A DNA stretch of 64,000 bases, taken from assembly GCA_050251555.1 (NCBI GenBank), contig JBFWMN010000003.1:1-64000 (forward strand), read 5' to 3'. Positions 1 through 9,095 of the stretch are shown here, piece after piece. Position 1 is the first letter of the stretch. Every line of letters begins with the position of its first letter. A program made the position numbers and the translations under genes. This DNA is from UBA2137 sp050251555 (GTDB lineage Bacteria; Pseudomonadota; Alphaproteobacteria; Micavibrionales; Micavibrionaceae). The notes below the pieces were generated by a model. The model saw nothing but the letters and a program-made list of their open reading frames with translations, did not search any database and had not been told where the DNA came from.

Positions 1-1
1 C

Positions 2-1540
2 CAGACACAAGCGGTCATCTATGCCCGCGTCTCCACCAAGACACAGGCGAGAGAGGGTAACGGCCTCGACTCTCAGGAAACACGCTGCCGCGAGTTCGCG
101 AAGTTTCGTGGCCTGAAAGTCGTCCGTGTCTTCACTGACGATATGTCGGGGTCACATACAGGCCGCCCAGGCATGCTGGACATGCTCTCCTACCTCAAAA
201 AGCACCAGAAAGAGGCCATGGTCGTCATCATTGACGATATCAGCCGCCTTGCAAGGGGGATTGAAGCGCACCTCAAATTGCGAGCGGAAATCGCCCATGC
301 TGGCGGCGTTCTGCAATCGCCATCCATCGAGTTTGGGGAGGATTCCGACAGTATCCTTGTCGAACACCTGCTGGCCTCTGTTTCGCAGCACCAACGCCAG
401 AAGAACGGTGAGCAAGCCAAGAACCGTATGCGTGCAAGAATGCTAGGTGGCTTCTGGGTTTTCAATGCGCCTATCGGTTATCGCTATCAGCGTGTCCCTA
501 CTGGCGGCGCAATTCTTGTCCGTGAAGAACCGATAGCCTCGATCATCGGGCAGGGGCTGGAAGCCTTCGCAAGCGGAAAACTTGGCTCTCAGGCAGAATT
601 TAAGCGGTTTCTGGAAAGCCATGAGGGCTTTCCGCTCTGCCGTCACGGCTTTCTGACCAATGAGCAGGCCAACCGTATTCTGACGCGCCCGATCTATGCA
701 GGCTATGTGGAGAGCAAGTGCTGGGGCGTATCGCTGCGCGAAGGTCAGCATGAAGGTGTGATCTCGCTGGAAACCTTCCAGAAGATACAGGAACGCCTCA
801 ACGGCAAGCCTGTCACGCCTGCCAGAGCCGATATCAATGAGGATTTCCCTCTGAGAGGCTTTGTCGCCTGCGGTTGCTGCAATCACCCCATGACCGCAAA
901 CTGGGCGAAGGGGCGTAACAAGTCCTATCCGTACTATGTTTGCCGCCACAGAGGATGCGAGAAGTTCGGTAAGTCCGTTGCCCGCCACCAGATCGACGAT
1001 GTGTTTAAAGGCTATCTCAGGGAGATTACGCCTGATTCCGAGGCTGTCACGGCTCTGGACGACCATTTGCGGGCTGTCTGGGATGATAAGCACGAAACCC
1101 AGCGCGATGACCGCACAGCCGCAAAAGAGGCTGTTCTCAGCCTTGAGAAGAAGATTTCAGGCCTGCTTGACCGCATTGTCGAGGCTGAAAGCCCTGCGCT
1201 GATCGGCGCGTATGAGCGCAAACTTGATGAGCTGGAGCGCGAAAAGCTGGCTTTGAAGGAAAAAGTGGCGCGTTGCGGGACGGTGGTCCGACACTATGAC
1301 GATATTTTTCAAACCGCTTTTTCGTTTTTAACAAGCCCTTGTTCTGTATGGGAAAAAGACGGGTTGGAGGGCAAGAGAACCGTCCTCAAACTGACCTTAG
1401 AGGGCCCTATTATATGGGACTGGAATAAGGGCGTTCAAACCGCCAATTTATCATTACCTTTCAAGGTGTTACAGGATAAAAATTGGCTCAAAAACGTGAT
1501 GGCGGTGACGGAGAGATTCGAACTCTCGATACGCGATTAA
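2..1540 (+). CDS. Large serine site-specific recombinase (5' end outside window)
   Basis: This integrase-type serine recombinase cuts and rejoins DNA at attachment sites. The reading frame is open from position 2, and the first visible residues already contain the resolvase motif YARVST with the catalytic Ser at codon 32-34, so only a few N-terminal residues are missing. About 512 residues are visible: resolvase domain (to about 140), recombinase domain, a zinc ribbon (CGCC followed by CRHRGC, about 285-325) and a charged coiled coil. The last 13 codons overlap the tRNA-Ser gene on the opposite strand, so the stop codon lies inside the tRNA. This is typical of an integrase gene at the end of an element inserted in a tRNA 3' end. 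The family call is firm. Integration at this tRNA is inferred. Confidence 0.9.
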   Translation, partial: QTQAVIYARVSTKTQAREGNGLDSQETRCREFAKFRGLKVVRVFTDDMSGSHTGRPGMLDMLSYLKKHQKEAMVVIIDDISRLARGIEAHLKLRAEIAHAGGVLQSPSIEFGEDSDSILVEHLLASVSQHQRQKNGEQAKNRMRARMLGGFWVFNAPIGYRYQRVPTGGAILVREEPIASIIGQGLEAFASGKLGSQAEFKRFLESHEGFPLCRHGFLTNEQANRILTRPIYAGYVESKCWGVSLREGQHEGVISLETFQKIQERLNGKPVTPARADINEDFPLRGFVACGCCNHPMTANWAKGRNKSYPYYVCRHRGCEKFGKSVARHQIDDVFKGYLREITPDSEAVTALDDHLRAVWDDKHETQRDDRTAAKEAVLSLEKKISGLLDRIVEAESPALIGAYERKLDELEREKLALKEKVARCGTVVRHYDDIFQTAFSFLTSPCSVWEKDGLEGKRTVLKLTLEGPIIWDWNKGVQTANLSLPFKVLQDKNWLKNVMAVTERFELSIRD

Positions 1541-1590
1541 CGTATACACACTTTCCAGGCGTGCGCCTTCAACCACTCGGCCACGTCACC
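1500..1590 (-). tRNA. tRNA-Ser (anticodon GGA)
   Basis: Read on the minus strand this folds as a class II tRNA. It has a 7-bp acceptor stem (GGTGACG with CGTCACC), a discriminator G and an encoded CCA at 1500-1502. The anticodon loop CTGGAAA gives anticodon GGA, and a long variable arm and a T-loop GTTCGAATC are present. The recombinase gene at 2-1540 runs into its 3' half from the other side, which marks this tRNA as the probable insertion site of the element to the left. Confidence 0.95.
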
Positions 1591-1657
1591 TTACCTCACG
1601 AAGAAGTGAAGGGTAGGTTTAGCTTTTTTGATTTCAAAATTCAAGCGCGGAAATGAG

Positions 1658-2185
1658 TTACTTTTCAACAAGGCGTGCGATATTTTCCATGCCCTTTTCA
1701 AAGGCATCACCGCACATCTTCTCGCAATTCATGAAAACACTGATTATTTTACCTGCCAGACTGTTCGGCCCTGACATGGCCCAGCTCATATGTGTGCCGC
1801 CCTCAACGGGGGTGAGCGTATAGACCACGGCGCTGACGCCCTTCATCGGCTTGAAAAATTCCAGCTCGGTGATGATCTCGTTGGGTTCCAGAACGCTGAC
1901 AATGGTCTGGCGGCCTTCGCCGCTTTTCTTGCCCACCCATGAGGCTGTTACCCCCATGCCGCTGTCAGGCCCGCTATATGTCATTTGACATGCGGGGTCC
2001 ATTTCCAGCCATGGTGACCATTTCTCGGCCTCTTTGGGCGCATTCAGTAACGGAAAGATGGCCTCGGGCGCGGCATGGATCACGCGGGAGCGCTCATAAT
2101 GAAACTGATCGGGCTTGCGCAAGACGAGAACGGCAAAACCCCCACATACCACAAGTGCTGCGATCGCAATCCAGACGAATGTCAT
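1658..2185 (-). CDS. SRPBCC-family (START-like) protein with N-terminal membrane anchor
   Basis: A 175-residue protein. Residues 1-22 form a single hydrophobic segment, followed by a polyketide-cyclase/START-like fold beginning around YERSRVIHAAPEAIFPLL. The phrase EKWSPWLEMDP is typical of the hydrophobic-ligand-binding SRPBCC group. The ligand is not predictable. The gene lies 26 nt downstream of the DUF1428 gene on the same strand and may share its transcript. Family assignment is by recognisable pattern. The function is unknown. Confidence 0.75.
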   Translation of the reverse strand: MTFVWIAIAALVVCGGFAVLVLRKPDQFHYERSRVIHAAPEAIFPLLNAPKEAEKWSPWLEMDPACQMTYSGPDSGMGVTASWVGKKSGEGRQTIVSVLEPNEIITELEFFKPMKGVSAVVYTLTPVEGGTHMSWAMSGPNSLAGKIISVFMNCEKMCGDAFEKGMENIARLVEK

Positions 2186-2211
2186 CTTTTTTGATCCCTT
2201 TTTATAAAAAC

Positions 2212-2586
2212 TTACTTGTCGGCACTGACGATGGTTTTGAAGCCTCCATAGCTCATGCGTCGCCAGTCAAACGGCGGTTCGCTACCCCCTTCGGCGGGGC
2301 ACATATCTTTCATGCGTTCGTCTTCCATCACTTTGGCATTCACGGCGTCACGATGGGCGCGGTCTTTAAATTCGATATAGGCAAATATAACGGTCTCGCC
2401 GTCTTTGAGGTTCGCCAGTTGCGGAAACGAGATCATTTCCTTGGCATCCGTATCCTCGGCAACGGCCTCGCGGTAGGAAAGTGCGCCATGATCAATCCAG
2501 ACCTGTGACGCGACTTCGGCGATTTTCCGGTATTCTTCAACTTTGTCTTGGGGAACGGGGACGACAAAACCATCAATGTAGGACAT
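2212..2586 (-). CDS. DUF1428 family protein (YbaA-like)
   Basis: A 124-residue cytosolic protein matching the DUF1428 family over its whole length. It starts MSYIDGFVVPVP, and the central DxxEMISFPQ and C-terminal PFDWRRMSYGGF are family hallmarks. The family has a ferredoxin-like alpha/beta-barrel fold related to antibiotic-biosynthesis monooxygenases, with no established reaction. The start is supported by a purine-rich AAGGAGAA on the minus strand just upstream. It is followed by the SRPBCC gene and is probably co-transcribed with it. Confidence 0.8.
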   Translation of the reverse strand: MSYIDGFVVPVPQDKVEEYRKIAEVASQVWIDHGALSYREAVAEDTDAKEMISFPQLANLKDGETVIFAYIEFKDRAHRDAVNAKVMEDERMKDMCPAEGGSEPPFDWRRMSYGGFKTIVSADK

Positions 2587-2651
2587 GAGACATTCTCCTT
2601 CTTATGTATCAGGAGTGAGTGTAAAGGGATTCTCAAAAAGGGGAAGACATG

Positions 2652-2682
2652 AAAAAAGCGCGACGGATGAACGGTCGCGCTT
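2652..2682 (-). terminator. Rho-independent terminator after the cysteine protease gene
   Basis: A perfect 9-bp stem (AAGCGCGAC at 2656-2664 with GTCGCGCTT at 2674-2682) has a 9-nt loop. On the minus strand it is followed by a T run. It lies about 30 nt beyond the stop of the gene at 2713-3651, so it most likely ends that transcript. Confidence 0.8.
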
Positions 2683-2712
2683 CTTAAAATGTCTTTTGTT
2701 TTGCCCTAAATC

Positions 2713-3651
2713 TTAACGCGAGGCGATAAGGGTTGTGGCAGGGGCTTTATGCAACCACCATCCGGTGCGGTTGATCGAGAAGATCGGCTTATAGCTTGTC
2801 ACATTCTCGGCATATTTCATGGCCTCGGACTGGTTATCCAGAATATAGGTGCCGTCATCGCCGTAGACCACCAGAATGGCGTGGGGGACGCGTTTAACCA
2901 TATCCTGAACGATGGCAATTCTCATGCGGCTTTCAGGGACACCCAGCATGCGCAAGGATGTGTATTTGGCAATCGCGTAATCTTCGCAGTCGCCGCCCTT
3001 TGTGAAGAACTCGACGGGGGTCGCCCAATAGTCGGTCTTTTTGTAATTGCGTGTGTCAGGCACGTATTTCGTGGCATTGACCATCTTGTTCACGGCTTGC
3101 GCCATTGAACGCAGGGATTTGCCCTGCAGAGGCTCAAGCTCATGTTTCCAGCTCGCCAGAACCACGCCGCCATTGCCGCTCATCATTTCTTGCTCGAAAC
3201 GGGCAAACATATCCGACCATTTGGTAAAGGCGGAAATATCGCGGGAGGATTTTTCGGCAGAACCGAATAAAGCGGGGTAACGCGACACACTGCCGAAATG
3301 GCTGGAGGCCGAAACCAGTGTCAGTTGGGCCGGAACATCGCCGATGCTGGCACCCGCGTAAGCGGAACGCAGGCTGATGGCAGACAATGAGGCAAAAACG
3401 GCAACACCCGCAGCCATGGAGCGCAGGCCCGACTGGGCAATCAATGCGCCTGCCAGTTGGCGGCGTGAAATAATTCTGTTTTGGACGAGATACTGACCGA
3501 GTTTAAGGCCGGCTTCTTTTTGTGCTTTGAGGTGGAGACGCAGTTGATCGGCTGTGATGATCCCTTCGAGAACAAGGATTTCCCCAAGCTTGTTGCGATC
3601 CAGACGCGCCCTGATACGACGCAATAAACCAACTTTCTGTCCCATACTCAT
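2713..3651 (-). CDS. BTLCP (LapG-like) transglutaminase-like cysteine protease with N-terminal MshEN-like domain
   Basis: A 312-residue protein. Residues about 20-78 resemble the MshEN / type II secretion ATPase N-terminal domain: two helical half-repeats of the kind 'GEILVLEGIIT' and 'GQYLVQNRII'. A hydrophobic stretch follows (about 79-99, ending SAYA, like a membrane or signal segment). The rest is a bacterial transglutaminase-like cysteine proteinase with the triad visible: Cys222 in GGDCEDYA, His257 in PHAILVV and Asp272 in ILDN. In other bacteria LapG-type BTLCPs cleave surface adhesins under c-di-GMP control, and MshEN domains can bind c-di-GMP. The combination in one chain is unusual and its meaning here is inference. 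Confidence 0.8.
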   Translation of the reverse strand: MSMGQKVGLLRRIRARLDRNKLGEILVLEGIITADQLRLHLKAQKEAGLKLGQYLVQNRIISRRQLAGALIAQSGLRSMAAGVAVFASLSAISLRSAYAGASIGDVPAQLTLVSASSHFGSVSRYPALFGSAEKSSRDISAFTKWSDMFARFEQEMMSGNGGVVLASWKHELEPLQGKSLRSMAQAVNKMVNATKYVPDTRNYKKTDYWATPVEFFTKGGDCEDYAIAKYTSLRMLGVPESRMRIAIVQDMVKRVPHAILVVYGDDGTYILDNQSEAMKYAENVTSYKPIFSINRTGWWLHKAPATTLIASR

Positions 3652-3801
3652 AACTTTCGTAAGTCTTTATAATTCTAAGTGTTCGTGCCGATTACACCCT
3701 CATTAAACACGCGAAAAGTTGACGTTTTCCTAACATTGTGTAAAAAGTCATCTTTATTTATTAATTATTGCCACTTTATCGGTCAAAAGGGCCAAAAACC
3801 T

Positions 3802-5280
3802 ATGATTTCAACCGCCGAGCTGGCTCAACGCCTTTCTGAACAATCGGGTCACACACCTCCGAAAATCGTCATTTTGGGTGATGTGATGCTGGATTCTTAC
3901 ATTTACGGGACGATCAACCGAATCTCTCCCGAAGCGCCCGTGCCTGTTTTGGCCAAGACCAATGAAACAAGCATGCTTGGCGGTGCGGGGAATGTCGTCC
4001 AGAATATTCTGGCGTTGGGCGTCCAGCCTGCGACCTTGAGTGTGATCGGTGATGATTCGACAGGCAAGGACGTATGCGCCCGTATTCGCGACACAAGTGG
4101 CCTTGTTCTCTCAACCACGCGCCCGACCACCACCAAAACGCGTTTCGTGTGCGGATCACAGCAATTGATGCGTCTTGACGCCGAAACCACCGCGCCGTTA
4201 TCTGCCGAAGATGAGGCCGCACTTCTTGCAAAAATCCCCGCCGCTTTAAAGGGTGCATCGGTTCTTGTCATTTCGGACTACGGCAAGGGTGTCCTAACTC
4301 AGGCCGTTCTGGATACAGCCATCAAAGCCGCCATTGCGGCAGCCATTCCCGTGATCGTCGACCCTAAGGGTACCGATTTTTCCAAATATAAGGGCGCGTC
4401 CTATGTCACCCCGAATTTGAAGGAATTATCAGGCGTTCAAAGAAAAGAGATTGGGCAGGATGATGCATTGATCGCTGCCGAGGCCGAAGCCTTGCGTGCC
4501 GCCCATGATTTTACAGGTGTGCTTGTGACGCGTTCGGAAAAGGGCATGAGCCTTATCACGGAAGGGAACGCCGTCCATATCCCGACACATGTCGCGGATG
4601 TGTATGATGTCTCTGGCGCAGGGGATACGGTTGTGGCTTATTTCGCGCTCTCCCTTGCTTGCGGTTTGACGGCAGAAGAAGCGTCAACGCTTGCCAATAG
4701 TGCGGCGGCACTGGCTGTTCGTAAAAAAGGCACGTCGACGGTCAGTTTAAGTGAGCTTACAGGCGGCATGATTGCCGGTATGGACGGCACGGTATCCCCG
4801 CATCTGAATTGGGAAGAGACTGCCAGACAAATTAAGGAATGGCAGGCGCAAGGGCTTAAAGTCGGTTTTACCAACGGCTGCTTTGACATCATCCATTACG
4901 GACATGTGAACTACCTCAATGAAGCCCGCAAAATGTGCGACCGTCTGGTTTTGGGTTTGAACCACGATGTATCGGTCAAAATTCTGAAAGGCGAAAGCCG
5001 CCCGATCAATGACGAAGTGGCACGCGCCCGCGTGATGGGCGCGCTCGGCTCTGTCGATTGTGTGGTGCTGTTTGGCGCGACAAAGGAAGGTGAAGACAAC
5101 ACCCCTTGCGCTTTGCTGGATGCAGTCAGACCCGACATCATCTTTAAGGGCGGTGATTACACGATTGACCAATTACCCGAAGCCAAAGTCGTTCACGCCT
5201 ATGGCGGCGAGGTTGCTCTCATGAATTTGTATGAAGGCTATTCGACGACCAATATCATCAAGAAAAGTCAGGCGGCCTGA
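3802..5280 (+). CDS. hldE: Bifunctional heptose-7-phosphate kinase / heptose-1-phosphate adenylyltransferase
   Basis: HldE supplies ADP-heptose for the lipopolysaccharide inner core, acting in the cytosol. The N-terminal ribokinase-like domain (about 1-330) carries GDVMLD near residue 28 and the catalytic GAGD motif in DVYDVSGAGDT near residue 270. The C-terminal nucleotidyltransferase domain (about 350-490) begins GFTNGCFDIIHYGHVNYL with the HxGH motif. The length of 492 residues matches the family. I chose the ATG at 3802, because an upstream in-frame extension to 3679 has no family similarity. The presence of HldE implies a Gram-negative heptose-containing LPS. Confidence 0.95.
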   Translation: MISTAELAQRLSEQSGHTPPKIVILGDVMLDSYIYGTINRISPEAPVPVLAKTNETSMLGGAGNVVQNILALGVQPATLSVIGDDSTGKDVCARIRDTSGLVLSTTRPTTTKTRFVCGSQQLMRLDAETTAPLSAEDEAALLAKIPAALKGASVLVISDYGKGVLTQAVLDTAIKAAIAAAIPVIVDPKGTDFSKYKGASYVTPNLKELSGVQRKEIGQDDALIAAEAEALRAAHDFTGVLVTRSEKGMSLITEGNAVHIPTHVADVYDVSGAGDTVVAYFALSLACGLTAEEASTLANSAAALAVRKKGTSTVSLSELTGGMIAGMDGTVSPHLNWEETARQIKEWQAQGLKVGFTNGCFDIIHYGHVNYLNEARKMCDRLVLGLNHDVSVKILKGESRPINDEVARARVMGALGSVDCVVLFGATKEGEDNTPCALLDAVRPDIIFKGGDYTIDQLPEAKVVHAYGGEVALMNLYEGYSTTNIIKKSQAA

Positions 5281-5300
5281 CAAAGACTGCTTCCTTAAAA

Positions 5301-5981
5301 ATGCTGCGTAAATTTTTTGATAAACTCACCCAAGACCATCGTTATATTCGCCTGAACGGCGAACCCTTCAAAGCAGGTCGTCTGGATCGCCTGATTGTTG
5401 CCCCCGAAAGCCTTATTCTTTCCTTGTCTCTCGCATTTGCGACCGTGAGCGGGCTGGAGAAGCCTGAAAATAAATCCTATCTGATGGGCTCAATGATTGG
5501 AGCGGCTGTTATTTATAAAAGCCGTCGCGGCAGTCTGACGCGACATGTCTGGCCGCATCATACCGACGAGGTTGCGTGTCATTTCAAAAATGCGGAGCTG
5601 CGCGTCATTGATAAAACGCCTGAGCCTGATGCCGCGATGAGTCCGATGGCGGATCTCATCCGCATTGAGAACTGGAAAAAAGGCTCGCGGTACGATCTGG
5701 CAACCAAAGTGCTGATCGGCGCGGGTGGCTGGGGCTATGCCTTCAATCCTGCCTTTGCTGAAGCAGGCGCCACAATCGCGCCAAGTAATGCCATGTTTAT
5801 TGGCGGCATGGCGACTTTTGTCGCTTGTGAAGGGGCGAATGCCGTCTCGCAATTTTGGAGGTGCCGCCAGATTCTCAATCATCATTGGCGTATGCTGCCA
5901 GCACCACCCAAGCCCGAAGTCAAAGATGACGAACCGCTTCAGGCCATCGGGCCGGGTCTGCCTCTTCCTCAAGGGGCATAG
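5301..5981 (+). CDS. Hypothetical protein, 226 aa
   Basis: I do not recognise this protein. It starts MLRKFFDKLTQD, 20 nt after hldE on the same strand, and is probably co-transcribed with it. It has weakly hydrophobic stretches around residues 30-48 and 65-75 and a glycine/alanine-rich central part (GAGGWGYAFNPAFAEAGA) that could insert in a membrane. The C-terminus is proline-rich. Codon use resembles the neighbouring backbone genes, so it is likely a real lineage-specific gene. Confidence 0.6.
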   Translation: MLRKFFDKLTQDHRYIRLNGEPFKAGRLDRLIVAPESLILSLSLAFATVSGLEKPENKSYLMGSMIGAAVIYKSRRGSLTRHVWPHHTDEVACHFKNAELRVIDKTPEPDAAMSPMADLIRIENWKKGSRYDLATKVLIGAGGWGYAFNPAFAEAGATIAPSNAMFIGGMATFVACEGANAVSQFWRCRQILNHHWRMLPAPPKPEVKDDEPLQAIGPGLPLPQGA

Positions 5982-6071
5982 TTTGAAAATCGGGGTAGTC
6001 GGGCGCTGATTAGACTGATAGAGTTAGTGTCGAATTTGACGATCACAATTTTTTGGATTTTACGACGTTTT

Positions 6072-6728
6072 ATGAGACTTTCCCGGTTCCTGCTTCTCCC
6101 CACATGCGCATTGATGCTCAGTGCTTGTGACATCCCCAGCTCTAACTGGATGGCTGACGGGTTCTACTGGAACGATGATACGCCGCTGTCTTCTCCGCCC
6201 CAGACATATGACTGGTACGACAAATCCTTTGAAGAGGCTGGCGAATCCTTACGCGTTAATCTGGAAGCGACGATTAAAGGGATTGCTGCGGATATGGTCG
6301 ATGTGTTCTCACGTCGTAATCCGCCCAATGGGCAACCCGTCTATCTTTACCCCAAAGCCAAAGCGAATGAGCTGAACAACGTCTTTGATTCCGCGCTGCG
6401 TAAAGAATTGCGTGCCCGTGGTTACCTTCTGGCAAACGCGCCGCAAGGCTCTGCCAAGATGGCCTATTACGCCTCACCCGCCGAGGATGTTGAGCTGCAT
6501 GATCTGGAATATCCCGCGACCTCTTTGAAAGAGGTCGGGTATGAAGAAGGCCGCCCGGCGTTCCTTTTCTCGATGACGCAGCGCGATGATCGCGGCAATG
6601 TCCAGATTCAGGAAATTCGTATTCAGCCCTTCTTGCCTAAAGAAGATATCAAAGGCTGGAACCCGCCTTATCATGATTATGAGCGTCCGGGGCTGATACG
6701 CCGCCAGCCGAGCTATACCCGCGATTAA
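6072..6728 (+). CDS. Putative lipoprotein, 218 aa
   Basis: I chose the ATG at 6072 because it gives a classic lipoprotein signal: MRLSRFLLLPTCALMLSAC with lipobox LSAC, then Asp at +2. An upstream GTG at 6027 in frame would bury the signal. The mature part has no motif I recognise. It contains acidic and tyrosine-rich segments and an extended proline-rich C-terminus. It is a periplasmic or membrane-anchored protein of unknown function, downstream of the hldE cluster. Confidence 0.65.
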   Translation: MRLSRFLLLPTCALMLSACDIPSSNWMADGFYWNDDTPLSSPPQTYDWYDKSFEEAGESLRVNLEATIKGIAADMVDVFSRRNPPNGQPVYLYPKAKANELNNVFDSALRKELRARGYLLANAPQGSAKMAYYASPAEDVELHDLEYPATSLKEVGYEEGRPAFLFSMTQRDDRGNVQIQEIRIQPFLPKEDIKGWNPPYHDYERPGLIRRQPSYTRD

Positions 6729-6736
6729 GTAAGGGT

Positions 6737-7555
6737 TTATTCCCCGAGGAAAATATCGGGTGCGGCTGCGCCTTCGGCAGGCTCATACGGTGTAAAATCC
6801 GTGATGCCCGCACTGCTCAAAACATCCTCGTCAATCAGCGCTTTGCCTGAGAAGCTTTTATCCGATTTTGTCAGAATGATATGGGCAGCGTCCGCCATGA
6901 TGGCAGGGTCACGGGCGGCCTTATAGAGTTTTTCAAAATTGACTTCGATTGCGGCTGTGGCAATCAGCGTAGCAGGCCACAGACAGCAGGCGCGTAATTT
7001 TGTCCCAGCAAATTCCGCAGCAAAACCGAGCGTCAATAAACTCATCCCGTATTTGGAGAGCATATAGGCTGGTGCCATACCCAGCCAGCGCGGTGCCATA
7101 TTGACAGGTGGCGACAGGGTCAGGACTGTACCGCCGGCAGGGCTTTTCAGGAGATGGGGCAGGCAGGCTTGCGATAAAACATAGGTGCCACGTGTGTTAA
7201 CCGATTGCATCAGATCGAACTTTTTAATGCTGGTCTCAGCCGTTCCCGCCACAAAAATGGCGCTGGCGTTATTGATGAGCGCATCAATACGGCCTGTCTT
7301 TGCAAGAATGTTCTCGATACAGGCGGCGACTTGTTCTTCATCACGGACGTCGCACACCAAGGGAATGGCTGTGCCGCCAAGCGCTTCAATTTCTTTGGCA
7401 ACCGAATAAATCGTGCCTTCAAGGTCGGGGTGCGGCTCGGCTGTTTTAGCCAGCAGCGCAACTGTTGCTTTATCTTTTGCGCATTTCAGGGCAATGGCGC
7501 GGCCTATGCCGCGGCTGCCGCCAGATATAACGATGGTTTGTCCGGCTAGGCTCAT
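6737..7555 (-). CDS. Short-chain dehydrogenase/reductase (HSDL2-like)
   Basis: A 272-residue NAD(P)-dependent oxidoreductase of the SDR superfamily. The Rossmann motif GGSRGIGRAI is near the N-terminus, with NNAS near residue 92 and the catalytic Tyr/Lys in AYMLSKYG near residue 165. The early segment LLAKTAEPHPDLEGTI is characteristic of the hydroxysteroid-dehydrogenase-like 2 group. The natural substrate cannot be told from sequence. It lies convergent with the lipoprotein gene (8-nt gap) and 25 nt downstream of the carboxypeptidase gene on the same strand. Confidence 0.85.
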   Translation of the reverse strand: MSLAGQTIVISGGSRGIGRAIALKCAKDKATVALLAKTAEPHPDLEGTIYSVAKEIEALGGTAIPLVCDVRDEEQVAACIENILAKTGRIDALINNASAIFVAGTAETSIKKFDLMQSVNTRGTYVLSQACLPHLLKSPAGGTVLTLSPPVNMAPRWLGMAPAYMLSKYGMSLLTLGFAAEFAGTKLRACCLWPATLIATAAIEVNFEKLYKAARDPAIMADAAHIILTKSDKSFSGKALIDEDVLSSAGITDFTPYEPAEGAAAPDIFLGE

Positions 7556-7580
7556 ATTCGCTTTCCTGTTCTTTTATAAT

Positions 7581-9095
7581 TTACTGTGCAGGCGGGATGG
7601 TGAGGCAATCTCTGAAATGGGAGCACGCCGCTTGCGCATCGGATTCATTAAAACCGATCAGGCGGGCGCGGTAAACAGGTTTGGCATTTGCGGTTTGCAA
7701 AGGCACGATCTGCGCGTTGCCATAGCGAAGAGTTTCAGGCAAAAGCCGATTGGCGGTTTGCAAGGCGGCTTCGGTTGCGATCTGACTTTGGAATGCGCCG
7801 ATCTGGATACTCCATTGACCGGCTTGTCCGACGTTTGCAGCTTTGGGATTTAAGGATGCAACCTGATCGGAAGATGCATGGTCAAGCGACTGGATCGGCT
7901 GCAATGTGCCCAAAGATTTAACGGTGGGCTGCGCAAATTTGGCAGGGGTCGGTGCAGCAGGACGGGCTTGCGTGGTGGAAACGACAGGCACTGCTGGCTT
8001 CATAGTTGAGGCGACTTCCCTTGTGCGCTGGGCCAGATATTCTTTTTCCATGCGGGCTTCACCGGCAGGATCAATGTCACCTTGCGCCAGAATTTCTTCC
8101 AGAGCCGCGCCGTCTTGCGAAGGATTATAGTTCGCCAATTGCGGACGTAAGTTTGCAGGAACAGGCGGTTTCTTCAGGGGTGTCGGGGCATTGACTACAG
8201 CCGCCATAGCAAGGTTGGGGCTTTGGCGACCGTTTTTCGCCATCATTGCGTTCGAGTTGGATTTGAAGGCCTGATCAAGGAGCTCGGTCATGCGGGCGTT
8301 TCTCGATTGCGCCGAACGTCCGCCGAATACCACGGCAATCACGCGACGACCGTTACGCTTGGCTGATGCCACAAGGTTGAAGCCCGAGGCATTGATAAAG
8401 CCTGTTTTCAGACCATCCATGCCGGGATAAACGCCAAGCAGTCGGTTGTGGTTTCTGAAAGTTGCACCTTTATAGGTAAAGGAGCGGGTGGAAAAATAGT
8501 GATAATGGCGCGGGTGACGCGCAATCATGAATGTCGCCAGCGTTGCCATATCGCGCACAGTTGTGACCTGTGAGGGATTGTGTAACCCGTGCGCGTTTTT
8601 GAATGTTGTTTTGCTCATGCCGATCTGGTGGGCGCGTTCGGTCATGAGGCGGGCAAAATTGCTTTCGGTGCCGCCCAGATGTTCGGCGACGGCCACGGCG
8701 ACATCATTGGCGGATTTGGTGCAAAGCGCCAAAATCGCGTCTTTCACCTTGATCGTGCCGCCGGGAGGGATTCCGAGTTTGCTGGGTTCGGCAGAGGCCG
8801 CATGAGATGAAAAACGGATATTGTCATTTAACGACACACGCCCTGAGTCGAGGGCTTCAAAAAGAAGCATCAGTGTCATGATCTTGGTGGTAGAGGCGGG
8901 GTGCACGCGCTTGTCGGGCTGGTCCTGATGAAGTATGGCCCCTGTGTCGTAATCAATGACGATATCGGCGTATTTCAGATTTGGCGCAGGACTTTTACGT
9001 TTGCTTTTTGCCGCCTCGGCTGCATTGGGCAGGAAGGTAATACACATGCATGCAAGGGTCAGAATGAGGCAAAAGGAGCGAAGCGATGAAGGCAT
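7581..9095 (-). CDS. D-alanyl-D-alanine carboxypeptidase with C-terminal SPOR domain
   Basis: A periplasmic penicillin-binding protein that trims peptidoglycan stem peptides. The signal peptide runs from MPSSLRSFCLILTLAC to AAEA. The peptidase S11 motifs are all visible: STTK (catalytic Ser/Lys), SAN, and KTG in DGLKTGF. A linker rich in Ala/Pro/Gln follows, and a C-terminal SPOR domain (WSIQIGAFQSQ onwards) would bind denuded glycan at the division site. The frame is open upstream to 9242 with an alternative ATG at 9167. I prefer 9095 because it puts the signal peptide at the N-terminus, but neither start has a strong ribosome site. Confidence 0.85.
   Translation of the reverse strand: MPSSLRSFCLILTLACMCITFLPNAAEAAKSKRKSPAPNLKYADIVIDYDTGAILHQDQPDKRVHPASTTKIMTLMLLFEALDSGRVSLNDNIRFSSHAASAEPSKLGIPPGGTIKVKDAILALCTKSANDVAVAVAEHLGGTESNFARLMTERAHQIGMSKTTFKNAHGLHNPSQVTTVRDMATLATFMIARHPRHYHYFSTRSFTYKGATFRNHNRLLGVYPGMDGLKTGFINASGFNLVASAKRNGRRVIAVVFGGRSAQSRNARMTELLDQAFKSNSNAMMAKNGRQSPNLAMAAVVNAPTPLKKPPVPANLRPQLANYNPSQDGAALEEILAQGDIDPAGEARMEKEYLAQRTREVASTMKPAVPVVSTTQARPAAPTPAKFAQPTVKSLGTLQPIQSLDHASSDQVASLNPKAANVGQAGQWSIQIGAFQSQIATEAALQTANRLLPETLRYGNAQIVPLQTANAKPVYRARLIGFNESDAQAACSHFRDCLTIPPAQ

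Noticed and set aside
443..1093. Antisense frame of 216 codons opposite the first recombinase
   Set aside because: Recombinase motifs are all on the plus strand. The antisense translation has no recognisable domain.
1939..2508. Plus-strand frame of 189 codons opposite the SRPBCC and DUF1428 genes
   Set aside because: Both minus-strand genes are recognisable families. The frame is a shadow.
7413..7853. Plus-strand frame of 146 codons across the SDR and carboxypeptidase genes
   Set aside because: It spans two well-supported minus-strand genes and shows no domain.
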